From positions 1 through 31,020 of IMG/VR virus record IMGVR_UViG_3300036985_003093: a DNA stretch of 31,020 nt; one strand, written 5' to 3'. The position numbers and the translations under genes were made by a program. Shown piece by piece: positions 24,046 through 30,733 of the stretch (position 1 is its first letter; each line of letters begins with the position of its first letter). This DNA is from a virus. Below the pieces are notes generated by a model. The model made no database searches. It worked only from the letters and a program-made list of their open reading frames with translations, and was not told the DNA's origin.

Positions 24046-25068
24046 CTACTTCTTTTCCGCAAGACGCTCACGAGCTGCCGAAATCATGGACTTCAGGAAA
24101 CTCGTTTCATCGATCGTCAGATTCGCCGCGACAATTGCCCGCTCAGTTGCATCAAGAGCCCGTGCGGTCGTGGCCTGTTCAATCTGCTGATCGAATGGAA
24201 TCGGATCTGACTTTGGCTCAGGCTTCGATTCTTCAGGAGCTTCGTTTTTCTTCATCTTCGACGCCGCCGCTTCCGTGCGGGACTTCGGCTTTTCTTCGGC
24301 CTCAGGCTTCGCAGCTCCAGCGTTCGCATCAAACCAGTCTTCCCGCTTCGAAACACCGTCGCGAATCGCCAGATAAATCTTCTGCATGGAGACAATCATC
24401 TGAGAAGTGCAAGCCGTGACTGGATGCTGAAGCCGCGCCTCAAGCATGGCTTGGCTCACACTCAACTCAGCAAACTTCAGCACCATGTCGCGAATTCGCT
24501 CATCCAGAGACTTACCGGACCCGACGGCCAACGTCGCCTCACACTGCGCGACAGCAACGTCCTGCACATCGCCGGGGATCACACCGAGAATGCACGCCCT
24601 GACTCTGCGGGCTCCCTGATTCGCGACCAGCTCATAGATGTCTCGCGGATCTGTCAGCAGCCGATTTCCTTCGCGAGTCGATCGAATGTGCGGCACTTGA
24701 AAAACCATCGACCGACGGGTGTTGCTTTCCAGATCCCAGGCGTAGGCCATCACGGACGATTCGCCAGACTTCTGCTCGAGCTCGATCAGGCCGTAATCGA
24801 TGTTTCCCCAAGCTTGAGCCATCGCTTCAGCAAGTCGAATCGATGCACCGGTAACGACAGTTTTTCCTTTCGGATAGGAATACATCGCACACTCAGCCAG
24901 CCCCTGCCGCTTGCATGATTTCACCAGCCGAACGATTGCCGCCGTTTCATCACGCGGGAAGTTCTTGGCAATAATCATCGCGCTTTGAACTTCGCTCGAT
25001 TGCCGTGTTGTGGCCAGCGACATTGTGCCAGAAAGTGGAGCGTGTGAATGGATCATTTCTGAACTCAT
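24046..25068 (-). CDS. Conserved phage protein, candidate strand-annealing recombinase
   Basis: 340 residues. The N-terminal 200 contain IIAKNFPRDETAAI, a CKRQGLAECAMY patch, VTGASIRLAEAMAQAWGN and RDIYELVANQGARRVRACIL, a strongly conserved caudovirus pattern. A Lys/Glu/Pro/Ala-rich low-complexity linker follows (about 265-315) and then a small helical end. AAGG precedes the ATG at 25068. It lies between a YqaJ exonuclease and an SbcC-like ATPase, the place where RecT/Erf/Sak-type annealing proteins occur. That role is inferred, since no RecT or Erf motif is certain. Confidence 0.65.
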   Translation of the reverse strand: MSSEMIHSHAPLSGTMSLATTRQSSEVQSAMIIAKNFPRDETAAIVRLVKSCKRQGLAECAMYSYPKGKTVVTGASIRLAEAMAQAWGNIDYGLIELEQKSGESSVMAYAWDLESNTRRSMVFQVPHIRSTREGNRLLTDPRDIYELVANQGARRVRACILGVIPGDVQDVAVAQCEATLAVGSGKSLDERIRDMVLKFAELSVSQAMLEARLQHPVTACTSQMIVSMQKIYLAIRDGVSKREDWFDANAGAAKPEAEEKPKSRTEAAASKMKKNEAPEESKPEPKSDPIPFDQQIEQATTARALDATERAIVAANLTIDETSFLKSMISAARERLAEKK

Positions 25069-25080
25069 TGAACCGACCTT

Positions 25081-25123
25081 AAAAAGAAAAACAAAATCCG
25101 GTGTCCACGTGGACTCACCGGAT
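25081..25123 (-). terminator. Intrinsic terminator after the tRNA-like element
   Basis: Minus-strand hairpin from ATCCGGTG to CACCGGAT (25123-25096) enclosing CCACGTGG, then TTTTGTTTTTCTTTTT. It lies between the tRNA-like sequence and the gene at 25068, so that gene is either read through or has its own promoter. Confidence 0.75.
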
Positions 25124-25193
25124 AACCGATCGCGCGGGATTCGAACCCGCAAATCCCATCCGAAGGAACGATCAGCCTCACACTCGAATCGGC
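25124..25193 (-). tRNA. tRNA-like element, incomplete cloverleaf
   Basis: On the minus strand a perfect T-arm (GCGGG-TTCGAAT-CCCGC) is present. A hairpin with loop TTCGGAT (stem GTTCC/GGGAT with wobbles) could be an anticodon arm reading CGG (Pro). Possible acceptor strands are GCCGATT and GATCGGT with two wobbles. No normal D-arm is visible and the spacing around the T-arm is irregular. A terminator follows at once, as for a real small RNA gene. It may be a degenerate phage tRNA, a tRNA mimic, or an atypical tRNA whose ends I misplace. Confidence 0.35.
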
Positions 25194-25267
25194 CCCAGTG
25201 AGCGGGTTCCCTGTATCGTCAGGGGCCAACGGGGCTTTTTAATCCGCCCACGGATGACACATTGGAC

Positions 25268-26302
25268 TCAACCAATCTTCCGAGCGCTCAATCGACAGTG
25301 CCCCTTTCGACTCACACCACCGACGCGCGCAGCCAATGCCGCCACGTCTTTTTCCGTGACGTAGCTATCCTTAATCAGCGTCCGCTTCAGTTCGATCGTC
25401 GCATCTTGGAAGCGGCCAATCTCAGCCTCGCCAAGAGCCCACAGCAGCCGAGCTTTGATCTCGTCAAGCTCTTCCGAGATCATCTTCTCCTGCGAAGAAA
25501 GCTGCTCTTTCCGAATCCACAGATCGTGTTCTTCCTCAGACAGATCAGCGACCTTGCCGACTTCGTGACCGAACATTTGCTGAAGCACTTTCAGCGTCCC
25601 GGTATGCTCGAAGTTCGGCTCCGGCGGATCTCCACTGATGATTCGCTCAGACAGCTCAGCTTCGGCCAGTGCAATCTGTTTGATGAGATCGTCGTTGCGG
25701 GCGACCGTGTAGATGCGCAGCTCGCGGCCATCCACGAGAACAGGGAACTCACAGAGATCCATTCCCATGACGGCCATCTGCTGTTGAGCCTGGAAGAGAT
25801 TCCCGAGTGGAATCTGATCCGTGCCCTCTTCGCCATACTTCGCTGAGTCGTCTCCGGACCGGTCCAGCATTCGCCAGTTAGTAGACTTCGCATCAACACA
25901 CCACTCCGCGACGTCCTCTTCTTCGCCGCCGATTTGCTTCGTCGCAATCGCGTCTGGAGTCGCTGCCATGAACCGCCATTCCGGATGGAAATAGACAGGA
26001 AGCCCGCGTGTCAATCGACACTCCTGACGCTCCTGATAGACGTCAAGAATGATCGGCTCAAGCCGCGTTCCCATGTCCATTATGTGTTGCTGGCCCGGCG
26101 TGAACTCCTTCACGAATTCGCCGCGCTTCTCCAAGTACATCTCCAATGCGGACGAGTATGGAGATTGATTGCACGCCGCCGCCGCTTCTGACGCTCCGAA
26201 GATCACTGGCCTGTCGGTTCGATGTGCATCAAACTTCCGCAGTGCGTACCATTCCGGAGACTTGTATTGCGGCCCTGCGATTGGCTTATGTAGCGTTATC
26301 AT
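25268..26302 (-). CDS. YqaJ-type viral recombination exonuclease
   Basis: 344 residues from MITLHKPIAG; the start shares TGATG with the end of csrA. Motifs of the lambda-exonuclease/YqaJ fold: IFGASEAAAACNQSPY, E82 in GTRLEPIILD, D117 in AATPDAI, and D137-x-K139 in WCVDAKS with downstream Gln residues (QAQQQMAVMG). These bind the metals that cut 5' strands. The C-terminal 80 residues are a charged helix (QEKMISEELDEIKARLL). It should degrade one strand at DNA ends to feed the annealing protein downstream. No clear partner-binding motif is visible. Confidence 0.85.
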   Translation of the reverse strand: MITLHKPIAGPQYKSPEWYALRKFDAHRTDRPVIFGASEAAAACNQSPYSSALEMYLEKRGEFVKEFTPGQQHIMDMGTRLEPIILDVYQERQECRLTRGLPVYFHPEWRFMAATPDAIATKQIGGEEEDVAEWCVDAKSTNWRMLDRSGDDSAKYGEEGTDQIPLGNLFQAQQQMAVMGMDLCEFPVLVDGRELRIYTVARNDDLIKQIALAEAELSERIISGDPPEPNFEHTGTLKVLQQMFGHEVGKVADLSEEEHDLWIRKEQLSSQEKMISEELDEIKARLLWALGEAEIGRFQDATIELKRTLIKDSYVTEKDVAALAARVGGVSRKGHCRLSARKIG

Positions 26303-26499
26303 CACGTTCCCCCTTCTCTTGCGATCGCTTCCGCGACCTCTTTCCTGTGGATAATCACTTCCGGATTCGCCGTGAATCCGATCCTGACTTTGTTCGCGTG
26401 AACAACCTGAGAAACCATCACTTCGATCGTTTGCGGCCAGTGCGAAGCTGGCACGGTAATCAAGATGGCTTCTCCGCTTTGACGTGATAACACAAGCAT
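26302..26499 (-). CDS. csrA: Phage-encoded CsrA-like RNA-binding regulator
   Basis: 65 residues. It starts MLVLSRQSGEAILIT and has IEVMVSQV, NKVRIGFTA and PEVIIHRKEV, the CsrA strand order. Arg6 and the Arg in IHRKE, which contact GGA in RNA, are kept; a second basic residue after Arg6 is Gln. A short insert (ASHWPQ) lies between strands 1 and 2. AAAGGAG stands 8 nt before the ATG. The stop overlaps the exonuclease start as TGATG, so CsrA translation may control exonuclease synthesis. Expected action: dimer binding GGA at ribosome-binding sites of phage or host mRNAs. Confidence 0.87.
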   Translation of the reverse strand: MLVLSRQSGEAILITVPASHWPQTIEVMVSQVVHANKVRIGFTANPEVIIHRKEVAEAIAREGGT

Positions 26500-26515
26500 T
26501 CAAAACACTCCTTTG

Positions 26516-26692
26516 TTAGTTGATAGCAGCCTTCGCCGCCTTGAATTCCTCTGACACCCGGACGTTCGCAACTGCGTCCGTTGGGCTGAACGATTCGATC
26601 TTTCGTACGAGATAGATCAACGCGAGTTTGAAATCCGGATTGGCCATGTAGCCGCTTTCCGTTTCGCCTGTTTCGTCTGCCTTACCACTCAC
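26516..26692 (-). CDS. Small protein upstream of csrA
   Basis: 58 residues from a GTG with AAAGGAG 6 nt upstream; the nearby ATG stops after two codons and is rejected. It reads GKADETGETESGYMANPD, then FKLALIYLVRKIESF and a helical end (SEEFKAAKAAIN). No family recognised. It precedes csrA by 16 nt and should be cotranslated with it. Confidence 0.6.
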   Translation of the reverse strand: MSGKADETGETESGYMANPDFKLALIYLVRKIESFSPTDAVANVRVSEEFKAAKAAIN

Positions 26693-26737
26693 AACATTCT
26701 CCTTTCAAAAAAATCCACGGCCCGCGATCCCTGCGAA

Positions 26738-26956
26738 TTAAGAGGCTTTCACGCACTCGCCGGAATCAAGCATGTCTCGTGGCGGGTTGCAGTCCGCTTC
26801 GGAAACATGATTTGCTTCCTGAACACCCAGCATGCCCCGGAACGAATTCGCGACGACCAGCAGTTGAATCACTGCGTCTGTATCCCACTGGAAGCTCTTC
26901 AGCAGAGCAGTAGCTGACTTGATGTCTTCCATCGTGAACTTGCGGCAGGCTGGCAT
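26738..26956 (-). CDS. Small protein, unknown
   Basis: 72 residues from the ATG that follows the HTH gene stop by 5 nt, with GGAAG overlapping that stop. It has a helical core (EDIKSATALLKSFQWDTDA, then VIQLLVVANSFRGML) and a Cys-containing polar tail. No known domain recognised. An earlier in-frame start at 27025 would overlap the HTH gene and is less likely. Confidence 0.58.
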   Translation of the reverse strand: MPACRKFTMEDIKSATALLKSFQWDTDAVIQLLVVANSFRGMLGVQEANHVSEADCNPPRDMLDSGECVKAS

Positions 26957-26961
26957 GGTCG

Positions 26962-27222
26962 TTACTTCCGCTTTCGTGATGACTTCGTGACATTCTGCTG
27001 AGTCGGATCGAACCGCTTCAGCCATCGCTTTACCGATGCTTTTGAGATCAGGGTCCGCTGGCCGTCCTTCATCTTGTCGAGGATCTTTTCGCGAATCATC
27101 TTGGCGACTGTGAATCGGCTGCGAGCCAGGATGGCGCACGCTTCTTCCATGCTGTACCAGTGTTCCGAAGCAGCTTCAGGTATGACGTTTCGCTGTGGTT
27201 TCTTTGTCATCGTCTCACTCAT
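26962..27222 (-). CDS. HTH_17/MerR-like DNA-binding protein, first early gene
   Basis: 86 residues from the ATG with GGAG upstream; sequence further upstream in this frame overlaps the operator and the divergent gene, so longer starts are rejected. The core (HWYSMEEACAILARSRFTVA, then KMIREKILDKMKDGQRTLIS and KASVKRWLKR) is the winged-helix HTH of excisionase/MerR-type proteins, with the wing at ISKASV. The tail is very basic. It is the first gene of the leftward operon, just below the TTGAWCAA array, and is a good candidate to bind it or act as excisionase. Confidence 0.75.
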   Translation of the reverse strand: MSETMTKKPQRNVIPEAASEHWYSMEEACAILARSRFTVAKMIREKILDKMKDGQRTLISKASVKRWLKRFDPTQQNVTKSSRKRK

Positions 27223-27330
27223 TTTGGTTTCTCCGTTGGGTCGTGTTGACTGGCGAAGAATAGCCGCGAACGGAGAGGCCGCAAGATGGCTGTGAGTCGA
27301 TGAAAACAACAAAATTTGCGCCGAACTCGT

Positions 27331-27378
27331 TTGAACAAGATTGATCAAGTTTGAACAAAAGAAATCCAATTTGATCAA
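27331..27378. promoter_or_regulatory. Helically phased TTGAWCAA operator-like array
   Basis: TTGAACAA at 27331, TTGATCAA at 27341, TTGAACAA at 27351 and TTGATCAA at 27371 start exactly 10, 10 and 20 bp apart, so all lie on one face of the helix. TTGATCAA is itself a palindrome. The array sits in the 264-nt gap between the early operon and the divergent Mrr-like gene. Promoter-like AT-rich DNA flanks it. Probable operator for a phage regulator; an origin-type iteron array is the alternative. Confidence 0.72.
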
Positions 27379-27486
27379 GATAAAACTTTCAGATTTATTT
27401 TGCCGACGTGCTGCAATGTGCAGTGATGTTGCGCAAAATGCCCGACGAGTCGCAATGACGCGATTCCATACCGGGACTTGCGAGCA

Positions 27487-28485
27487 ATGAATGAGCAGGA
27501 TGCAAACGAGATTGCGAACCGCGTACGAACTCTGCAGGATCGCCGCGTGAATCTCGTGAGTCATCAGCGAGTGATCCAATCGCAATTGAATGCCGCGAGC
27601 AGAGAACTGCGATGGAATAAACTCACGGCCTCATTCCTGCTAACGTCGATTCACTTGCGACCACTGGCCGACAAGCTGCAGACTGGCCGATGGTTCGTTG
27701 TGCTGGTCGGAACAGCCGTTCTGGCCGCAACGTGCTTCGTGTTCGCGGATATCCTGATCGGCTTTCGCGGATTCAGCATCATCTCTGGAGTCAGCATTGC
27801 GATTGCGACCGCCGCCGCTTTGATTTTGATGCTTTACAGTGGCGACGATGATGACGTTCTTCGATCGCATGAAAACTCAGTTCACACTCTGCGTCAGATT
27901 CAGAGTCGCGTCAGTGCCATCACTGAAGACCACAGGCTTGCAACTGCGGCGCTTCGGTCGTGCGATGCTGAGCTATCAACTGCGGAGCGATCACGAATAG
28001 ATGCCGCACGAGCGTTGAGCCAGAGGCAGGCCGCGCGACAGGTTGAAGATACGAGAATGATTCCGCTTCGAAGGCTGTATCAGCAGAACTGGCGAGCGCT
28101 CCGAGATATTGAATTCGAACGGTATCTGGAAACCGTCTTTCGCGCCCTGGGATACACAGTCGAGACAACCGCACTCACAGGTGATCAAGGCGTTGATCTT
28201 GTGGTGTCGAAGAATGGCGTTCGAATTGCAATACAGGTCAAGGGCTATCTCCACTCAGTGAGCAACACGGCGATTCAGCAGGCGTTCGCCGGTATGGTTC
28301 ACTATCAGTGCGACCGCTGCGCCGTCATCACAAACAGCCGATTCACAAGCGGGGCCGTTCAGCTCGCCGAAAGCGTGCGGTGCATACTGATCGATGAAGA
28401 CTGCTTTGAGTCCTTTGTGATGGGGCAAATCGATATCACCACACTACATGTTGGGGGTGTCGTCGGAAAGAAATCAATCTTGTGA
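27487..28485 (+). CDS. Membrane-anchored Mrr-like restriction endonuclease
   Basis: 332 residues from the ATG at 27487 (a TTG three codons earlier is possible). An N-terminal coiled coil (about 1-60) is followed by two transmembrane segments (about 69-90 and 96-117), then a second coiled coil to about 190. The C-terminal domain (205-310) is the Mrr/restriction-endonuclease fold: FERYLETVFRALGYTVE, D237 in GDQGVDLVVS, Q250-V-K252 in IAIQVKGY, and CAVITNSRFTSGA. Nuclease anchored at the membrane would meet incoming DNA, so an anti-phage or superinfection role is inferred. It is the only long plus-strand gene of the early region besides the integrase. Confidence 0.8.
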   Translation: MNEQDANEIANRVRTLQDRRVNLVSHQRVIQSQLNAASRELRWNKLTASFLLTSIHLRPLADKLQTGRWFVVLVGTAVLAATCFVFADILIGFRGFSIISGVSIAIATAAALILMLYSGDDDDVLRSHENSVHTLRQIQSRVSAITEDHRLATAALRSCDAELSTAERSRIDAARALSQRQAARQVEDTRMIPLRRLYQQNWRALRDIEFERYLETVFRALGYTVETTALTGDQGVDLVVSKNGVRIAIQVKGYLHSVSNTAIQQAFAGMVHYQCDRCAVITNSRFTSGAVQLAESVRCILIDEDCFESFVMGQIDITTLHVGGVVGKKSIL

Positions 28486-28491
28486 AAACTG

Positions 28492-28519
28492 TTGACACGG
28501 GTTGCAGGACCGGTATCTT
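28492..28519 (+). promoter_or_regulatory. Strong plus-strand promoter candidate
   Basis: TTGACA (28492-28497), 16-nt spacer, TATCTT (28514-28519). It starts 6 nt after the stop of the Mrr-like gene. The 10-mer TGTTGACACG is shared with the promoter at 28946, suggesting a common operator. Downstream is a 30-codon frame at 28585. Confidence 0.5.
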
Positions 28520-28584
28520 CCACCCATCAAATACATAAAGCATCGCAGCCGCTCGGAGAGTGGTGACACAACAGGACAAAGCAC

Positions 28585-28677
28585 ATGCTGGCAACTTCAA
28601 TTCACTGGACTGCAATTTCCATTGCTCGTGAATTCGGCTCCCATAGTTGGTCGAGCCCTCCACCCAGCAGCATCTGA
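28585..28677 (+). CDS. Possible 30-residue peptide
   Basis: ATG at 28585 with AGGAC 8 nt upstream, about 65 nt below a good promoter. The peptide (WTAISIAREFGSHSW in its middle) looks like one helix of an HTH but ends in a Pro/Ser tail. It overlaps nothing. It may be a real small regulator, a leader, or a chance frame in a small RNA. Confidence 0.3.
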   Translation: MLATSIHWTAISIAREFGSHSWSSPPPSSI

Positions 28678-28706
28678 CGGACAGCGATTCGCCGTGGAGC
28701 AGCTGT

Positions 28707-28883
28707 TTATTTCTCGAACTGTTTCTTCAGTCGGGCAATCTCAGCCTTCAGCGTCAATCGAATCCAGTTACTCATTGACTGGCCTGTTTCCGCCGCCGCC
28801 GCCTCATATTCAGATTTTTCTGCCTCGGTTGCTTTGAACCGGACTGAATCATCACGCTTCTGTTTTGCGGACTCTTGTGTCAT
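28707..28883 (-). CDS. Ribbon-helix-helix small DNA-binding protein
   Basis: 58 residues. The order is a beta strand RDDSVRFKAT, helix EAEKSEYEAAAAETG, turn and helix SMSNWIRLTLKAEI, then a basic end (RLKKQFEK). This is the Arc/MetJ/CopG ribbon-helix-helix pattern, also seen in the N-domain of MobC. AAAGGAG stands 5-6 nt before the ATG. It lies opposite the two plus-strand promoters and shares its leader with the 28946 promoter, so it may be an autoregulating repressor of the lysogeny region. Confidence 0.75.
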   Translation of the reverse strand: MTQESAKQKRDDSVRFKATEAEKSEYEAAAAETGQSMSNWIRLTLKAEIARLKKQFEK

Positions 28884-28945
28884 CCACTCCTTTTATGGTT
28901 TGTGTACCAATGTTGCAAGATGTTGAGAAATATGTAGCACCACTG

Positions 28946-28974
28946 TTGACACGTTGTTGCCACCTTTCTACAAA
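28946..28974 (+). promoter_or_regulatory. Plus-strand promoter candidate for the small gene at 28989
   Basis: TTGACA (28946-28951), 17-nt spacer, TACAAA (28969-28974). Transcription would start about 8-10 nt before the ATG at 28989, so that message would be nearly leaderless. Confidence 0.5.
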
Positions 28975-28988
28975 TATCTCCTACACGG

Positions 28989-29273
28989 ATGCCTTCCACG
29001 CGACGGATCGCATTCATAACATTCAGTCCGCAAGAGGCTTCGGCTTCTTGCTTTGCCCGAGAGTGGTTCCGTCGCGTGGAATCACCTCGGGTTTTTCTTT
29101 GGGCCAATCGAATGCGAAACCCAACCGCACGCGAGATTTTGACCGCGATGAACGAGTTCTTTCGTCATCACAATTCAGTCAATCCGCACGCCATGATGAC
29201 TGATCGGCTGACCTTCAAACAGGCTGTCGAACAATGCCTGAAGCCAACAAAAAAGCCCGCCAGACGAATCTGA
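28989..29273 (+). CDS. Small basic protein, unknown
   Basis: 94 residues. Basic and aromatic, with a central REWFRRVESPRVFLWANRM and a helical end (ILTAMNEFFRHHN, then LTFKQAVEQCL) followed by KPTKKPARRI. It has no ribosome-binding site but lies right behind a promoter, or it may start at the internal Met of MRNPTAREIL (residue 42). No family recognised. The end overlaps an antisense hairpin. Confidence 0.48.
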   Translation: MPSTRRIAFITFSPQEASASCFAREWFRRVESPRVFLWANRMRNPTAREILTAMNEFFRHHNSVNPHAMMTDRLTFKQAVEQCLKPTKKPARRI

Positions 29274-29279
29274 CGGGCT
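29248..29279 (-). terminator. Minus-strand terminator-like hairpin overlapping a gene end
   Basis: Stem AGCCCG-CAGA/TCTG-CGGGCT (29254-29264 and 29269-29279, one mismatch) with a CGAA loop. On the minus strand it is followed by TTTTTT. No minus-strand gene is seen immediately upstream, so it may stop antisense transcripts from the integrase side. Confidence 0.5.
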
Positions 29280-29376
29280 CACGAATCAGGGGCTTCCCTG
29301 CTCAATTTGTGCCTGACCTCAGACGCCAATCCGAGGCCAAGCGTGTCCAAAAACCACCGCAAAGCGATTTGAAAGA

Positions 29377-29412
29377 CGCCACACATTGTGTGGCGGTTAC
29401 TGACACATGTCA
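29377..29412. promoter_or_regulatory. Tandem palindromes upstream of the excisionase-like gene
   Basis: A perfect 19-bp palindrome (29377-29395, arms CGCCACACA/TGTGTGGCG around one base) is followed 5 nt later by TGACA-CA-TGTCA (29401-29412), which covers the ATG of the next gene. Such paired palindromes are typical operators. Confidence 0.6.
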
Positions 29413-29664
29413 ACACATTCGGCAAATTTACTGCCGCCCCTGCCTCAAACTGGCTGGACAACCGATGCTCCCTGGTGTGCCGCTTTGGGAGTTCAGCAGA
29501 CGCATTTCAGAAAACTGCTGACAAAATACAATATTCCTTGCTTCTACTTTGGGGCAAACGTCCTGCTTGAAGCCGAGTCCGCCTACAAGCACATTTCGAA
29601 ACTGATGGCGATTCCACCCGATGACCAGCCAAAACAAAAGAAAGTCACCAAACGGAACCGGTAG
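29407..29664 (+). CDS. HTH excisionase-like protein overlapping the integrase
   Basis: 85 residues. An HTH-like core (PWCAALGVQQTHFRKLLTKY, then IPCFYFGANVLLE) resembles excisionase/MerR-type winged HTH proteins; the tail is Lys-rich (PKQKKVTKRNR). The start is fixed because an in-frame TGA lies 6 nt upstream of the ATG. No ribosome-binding site is seen. The last 44 nt overlap the integrase start, so the two are coupled. Probable directionality factor or integrase regulator. Confidence 0.62.
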   Translation: MSTHSANLLPPLPQTGWTTDAPWCAALGVQQTHFRKLLTKYNIPCFYFGANVLLEAESAYKHISKLMAIPPDDQPKQKKVTKRNR

Positions 29665-30733
29665 CGTCTACAAGACCAAGTCCGGCCAATGGAAGGCCGC
29701 TCTCACAATCCCTGCGCTGAACGGCACCAGCAAACGAATCACACGCAACGCCACCAGTCAGCGACACGGCGTTCTGCTCCTCGACGAGCTGCGGGCAGAA
29801 ACACGAAGTCTGTCCGACAACCCTGAATCCGTGAGTGTGACCGAGCTGGCAGATAAGTGGCTGATTAGTTTCGAAGGGGAGGCCAGCACGCTCGACGGCT
29901 ATCAGGGGCTTCTGAATCATCACATCAGCCCGCACATCGGAGAGAGATTGATCTCGTCTCTGAAACCGCTGGACGTTCAGGAATGGGTGCAGGCTCTGCG
30001 AGCTGTTCCGACCGGAGCCACGACAGTTCAGAAAGCCTACACGCTGCTGAACCGCATTTGCACCTGGGCTGTGACTATCCGGATACTCACGCACAACCCA
30101 TGCGACGGGATCAAGCGTCCGACCGCGAAGAGAAAAGCCATCCACCCATTCACCCGCGAAGAGGTTCAGCGGCTCTTGGAAGCAACGAAGAACGACCGGC
30201 TGTATGCTCTGTTCGTTCTGGCCGTCACGACCGGCATGCGTCAAGGAGAACTCTTTGGTCTGCAATGGGGTGATCTGGATCTTGAAGGCCGTCGGATTCG
30301 AATCGTCCGACAAGTGAAGGATTACCGTGGAACTGTGGTTCTCAAAGAGCCCAAGACCGCCGCCGGAATTCGCACGATTTCCATCACAGAATCGGCTTGT
30401 GTGGCTCTTTCCGCGCGCCGAGTTATTGCAGCGGCTGAATCCCACACCAGTCTGCAGGTCTTCACGAGCCCGCGCGGAATGCTGATTCGGCGAACCCTTT
30501 TTGCCAAGCGAGCCTGGAAGCCGCTGCTTATCAAACTGGGCCTGACGCATCGCGGAGGCCATCATCTGCGACACACAGCAGCAACGATGATGCTTGCAGC
30601 CGGAGTCCCGCCGCACATCGTCGCCGGAGTTCTCGGCCACGAAACCGCCGAAAGCGTGATGAAAACCTACGCGCACTTCATCACGACGGACAGCCGAATT
30701 GCCTCGGAAGCCATGGCTAGAATCCTCGGCTGA
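29621..30733 (+). CDS. int: Tyrosine-recombinase integrase
   Basis: 370 residues. The N-terminus (GTGSVYKTKSGQWKA) fits the arm-binding AP2-like domain; residues 72-165 are the core-binding SAM-like domain. Catalytic residues: Arg207 (TTGMRQGELFGL), Lys245 (LKEPKTAAGIR), His314 and Arg317 (HHLRHTAATMM), His340 (GVLGHETAES) and Tyr350 (MKTYAHF). It catalyses site-specific integration and excision. It is followed by a bidirectional terminator and a tRNA-Ala 3' fragment, the expected attachment site. The start overlaps the excisionase-like gene. Confidence 0.95.
   Translation: MTSQNKRKSPNGTGSVYKTKSGQWKAALTIPALNGTSKRITRNATSQRHGVLLLDELRAETRSLSDNPESVSVTELADKWLISFEGEASTLDGYQGLLNHHISPHIGERLISSLKPLDVQEWVQALRAVPTGATTVQKAYTLLNRICTWAVTIRILTHNPCDGIKRPTAKRKAIHPFTREEVQRLLEATKNDRLYALFVLAVTTGMRQGELFGLQWGDLDLEGRRIRIVRQVKDYRGTVVLKEPKTAAGIRTISITESACVALSARRVIAAAESHTSLQVFTSPRGMLIRRTLFAKRAWKPLLIKLGLTHRGGHHLRHTAATMMLAAGVPPHIVAGVLGHETAESVMKTYAHFITTDSRIASEAMARILG

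Noticed and set aside
25101-25364. Plus-strand frame containing GFEPA-type residues
   Set aside because: This is the familiar false frame from the antisense of a tRNA T-arm; it also runs into the exonuclease gene on the opposite strand.
26303-26503. Upstream extension of the exonuclease through csrA
   Set aside because: The longer frame covers csrA in another phase and starts with TTG; the ATG at 26302 is coupled to the csrA stop and begins with the conserved exonuclease sequence.
27223-27585. N-terminal extension of the early HTH protein
   Set aside because: It would run through the TTGAWCAA array and into the divergent Mrr-like gene; the ATG at 27222 has a good ribosome-binding site.
28502-28837. 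111-codon plus-strand frame
   Set aside because: It overlaps most of the ribbon-helix-helix gene, which has a strong ribosome-binding site and a clear fold pattern; the plus-strand product is low-complexity.
29645-30676. 343-codon minus-strand frame opposite the integrase
   Set aside because: The plus-strand integrase has the complete catalytic set; the opposite frame shows no domain and no ribosome-binding site.
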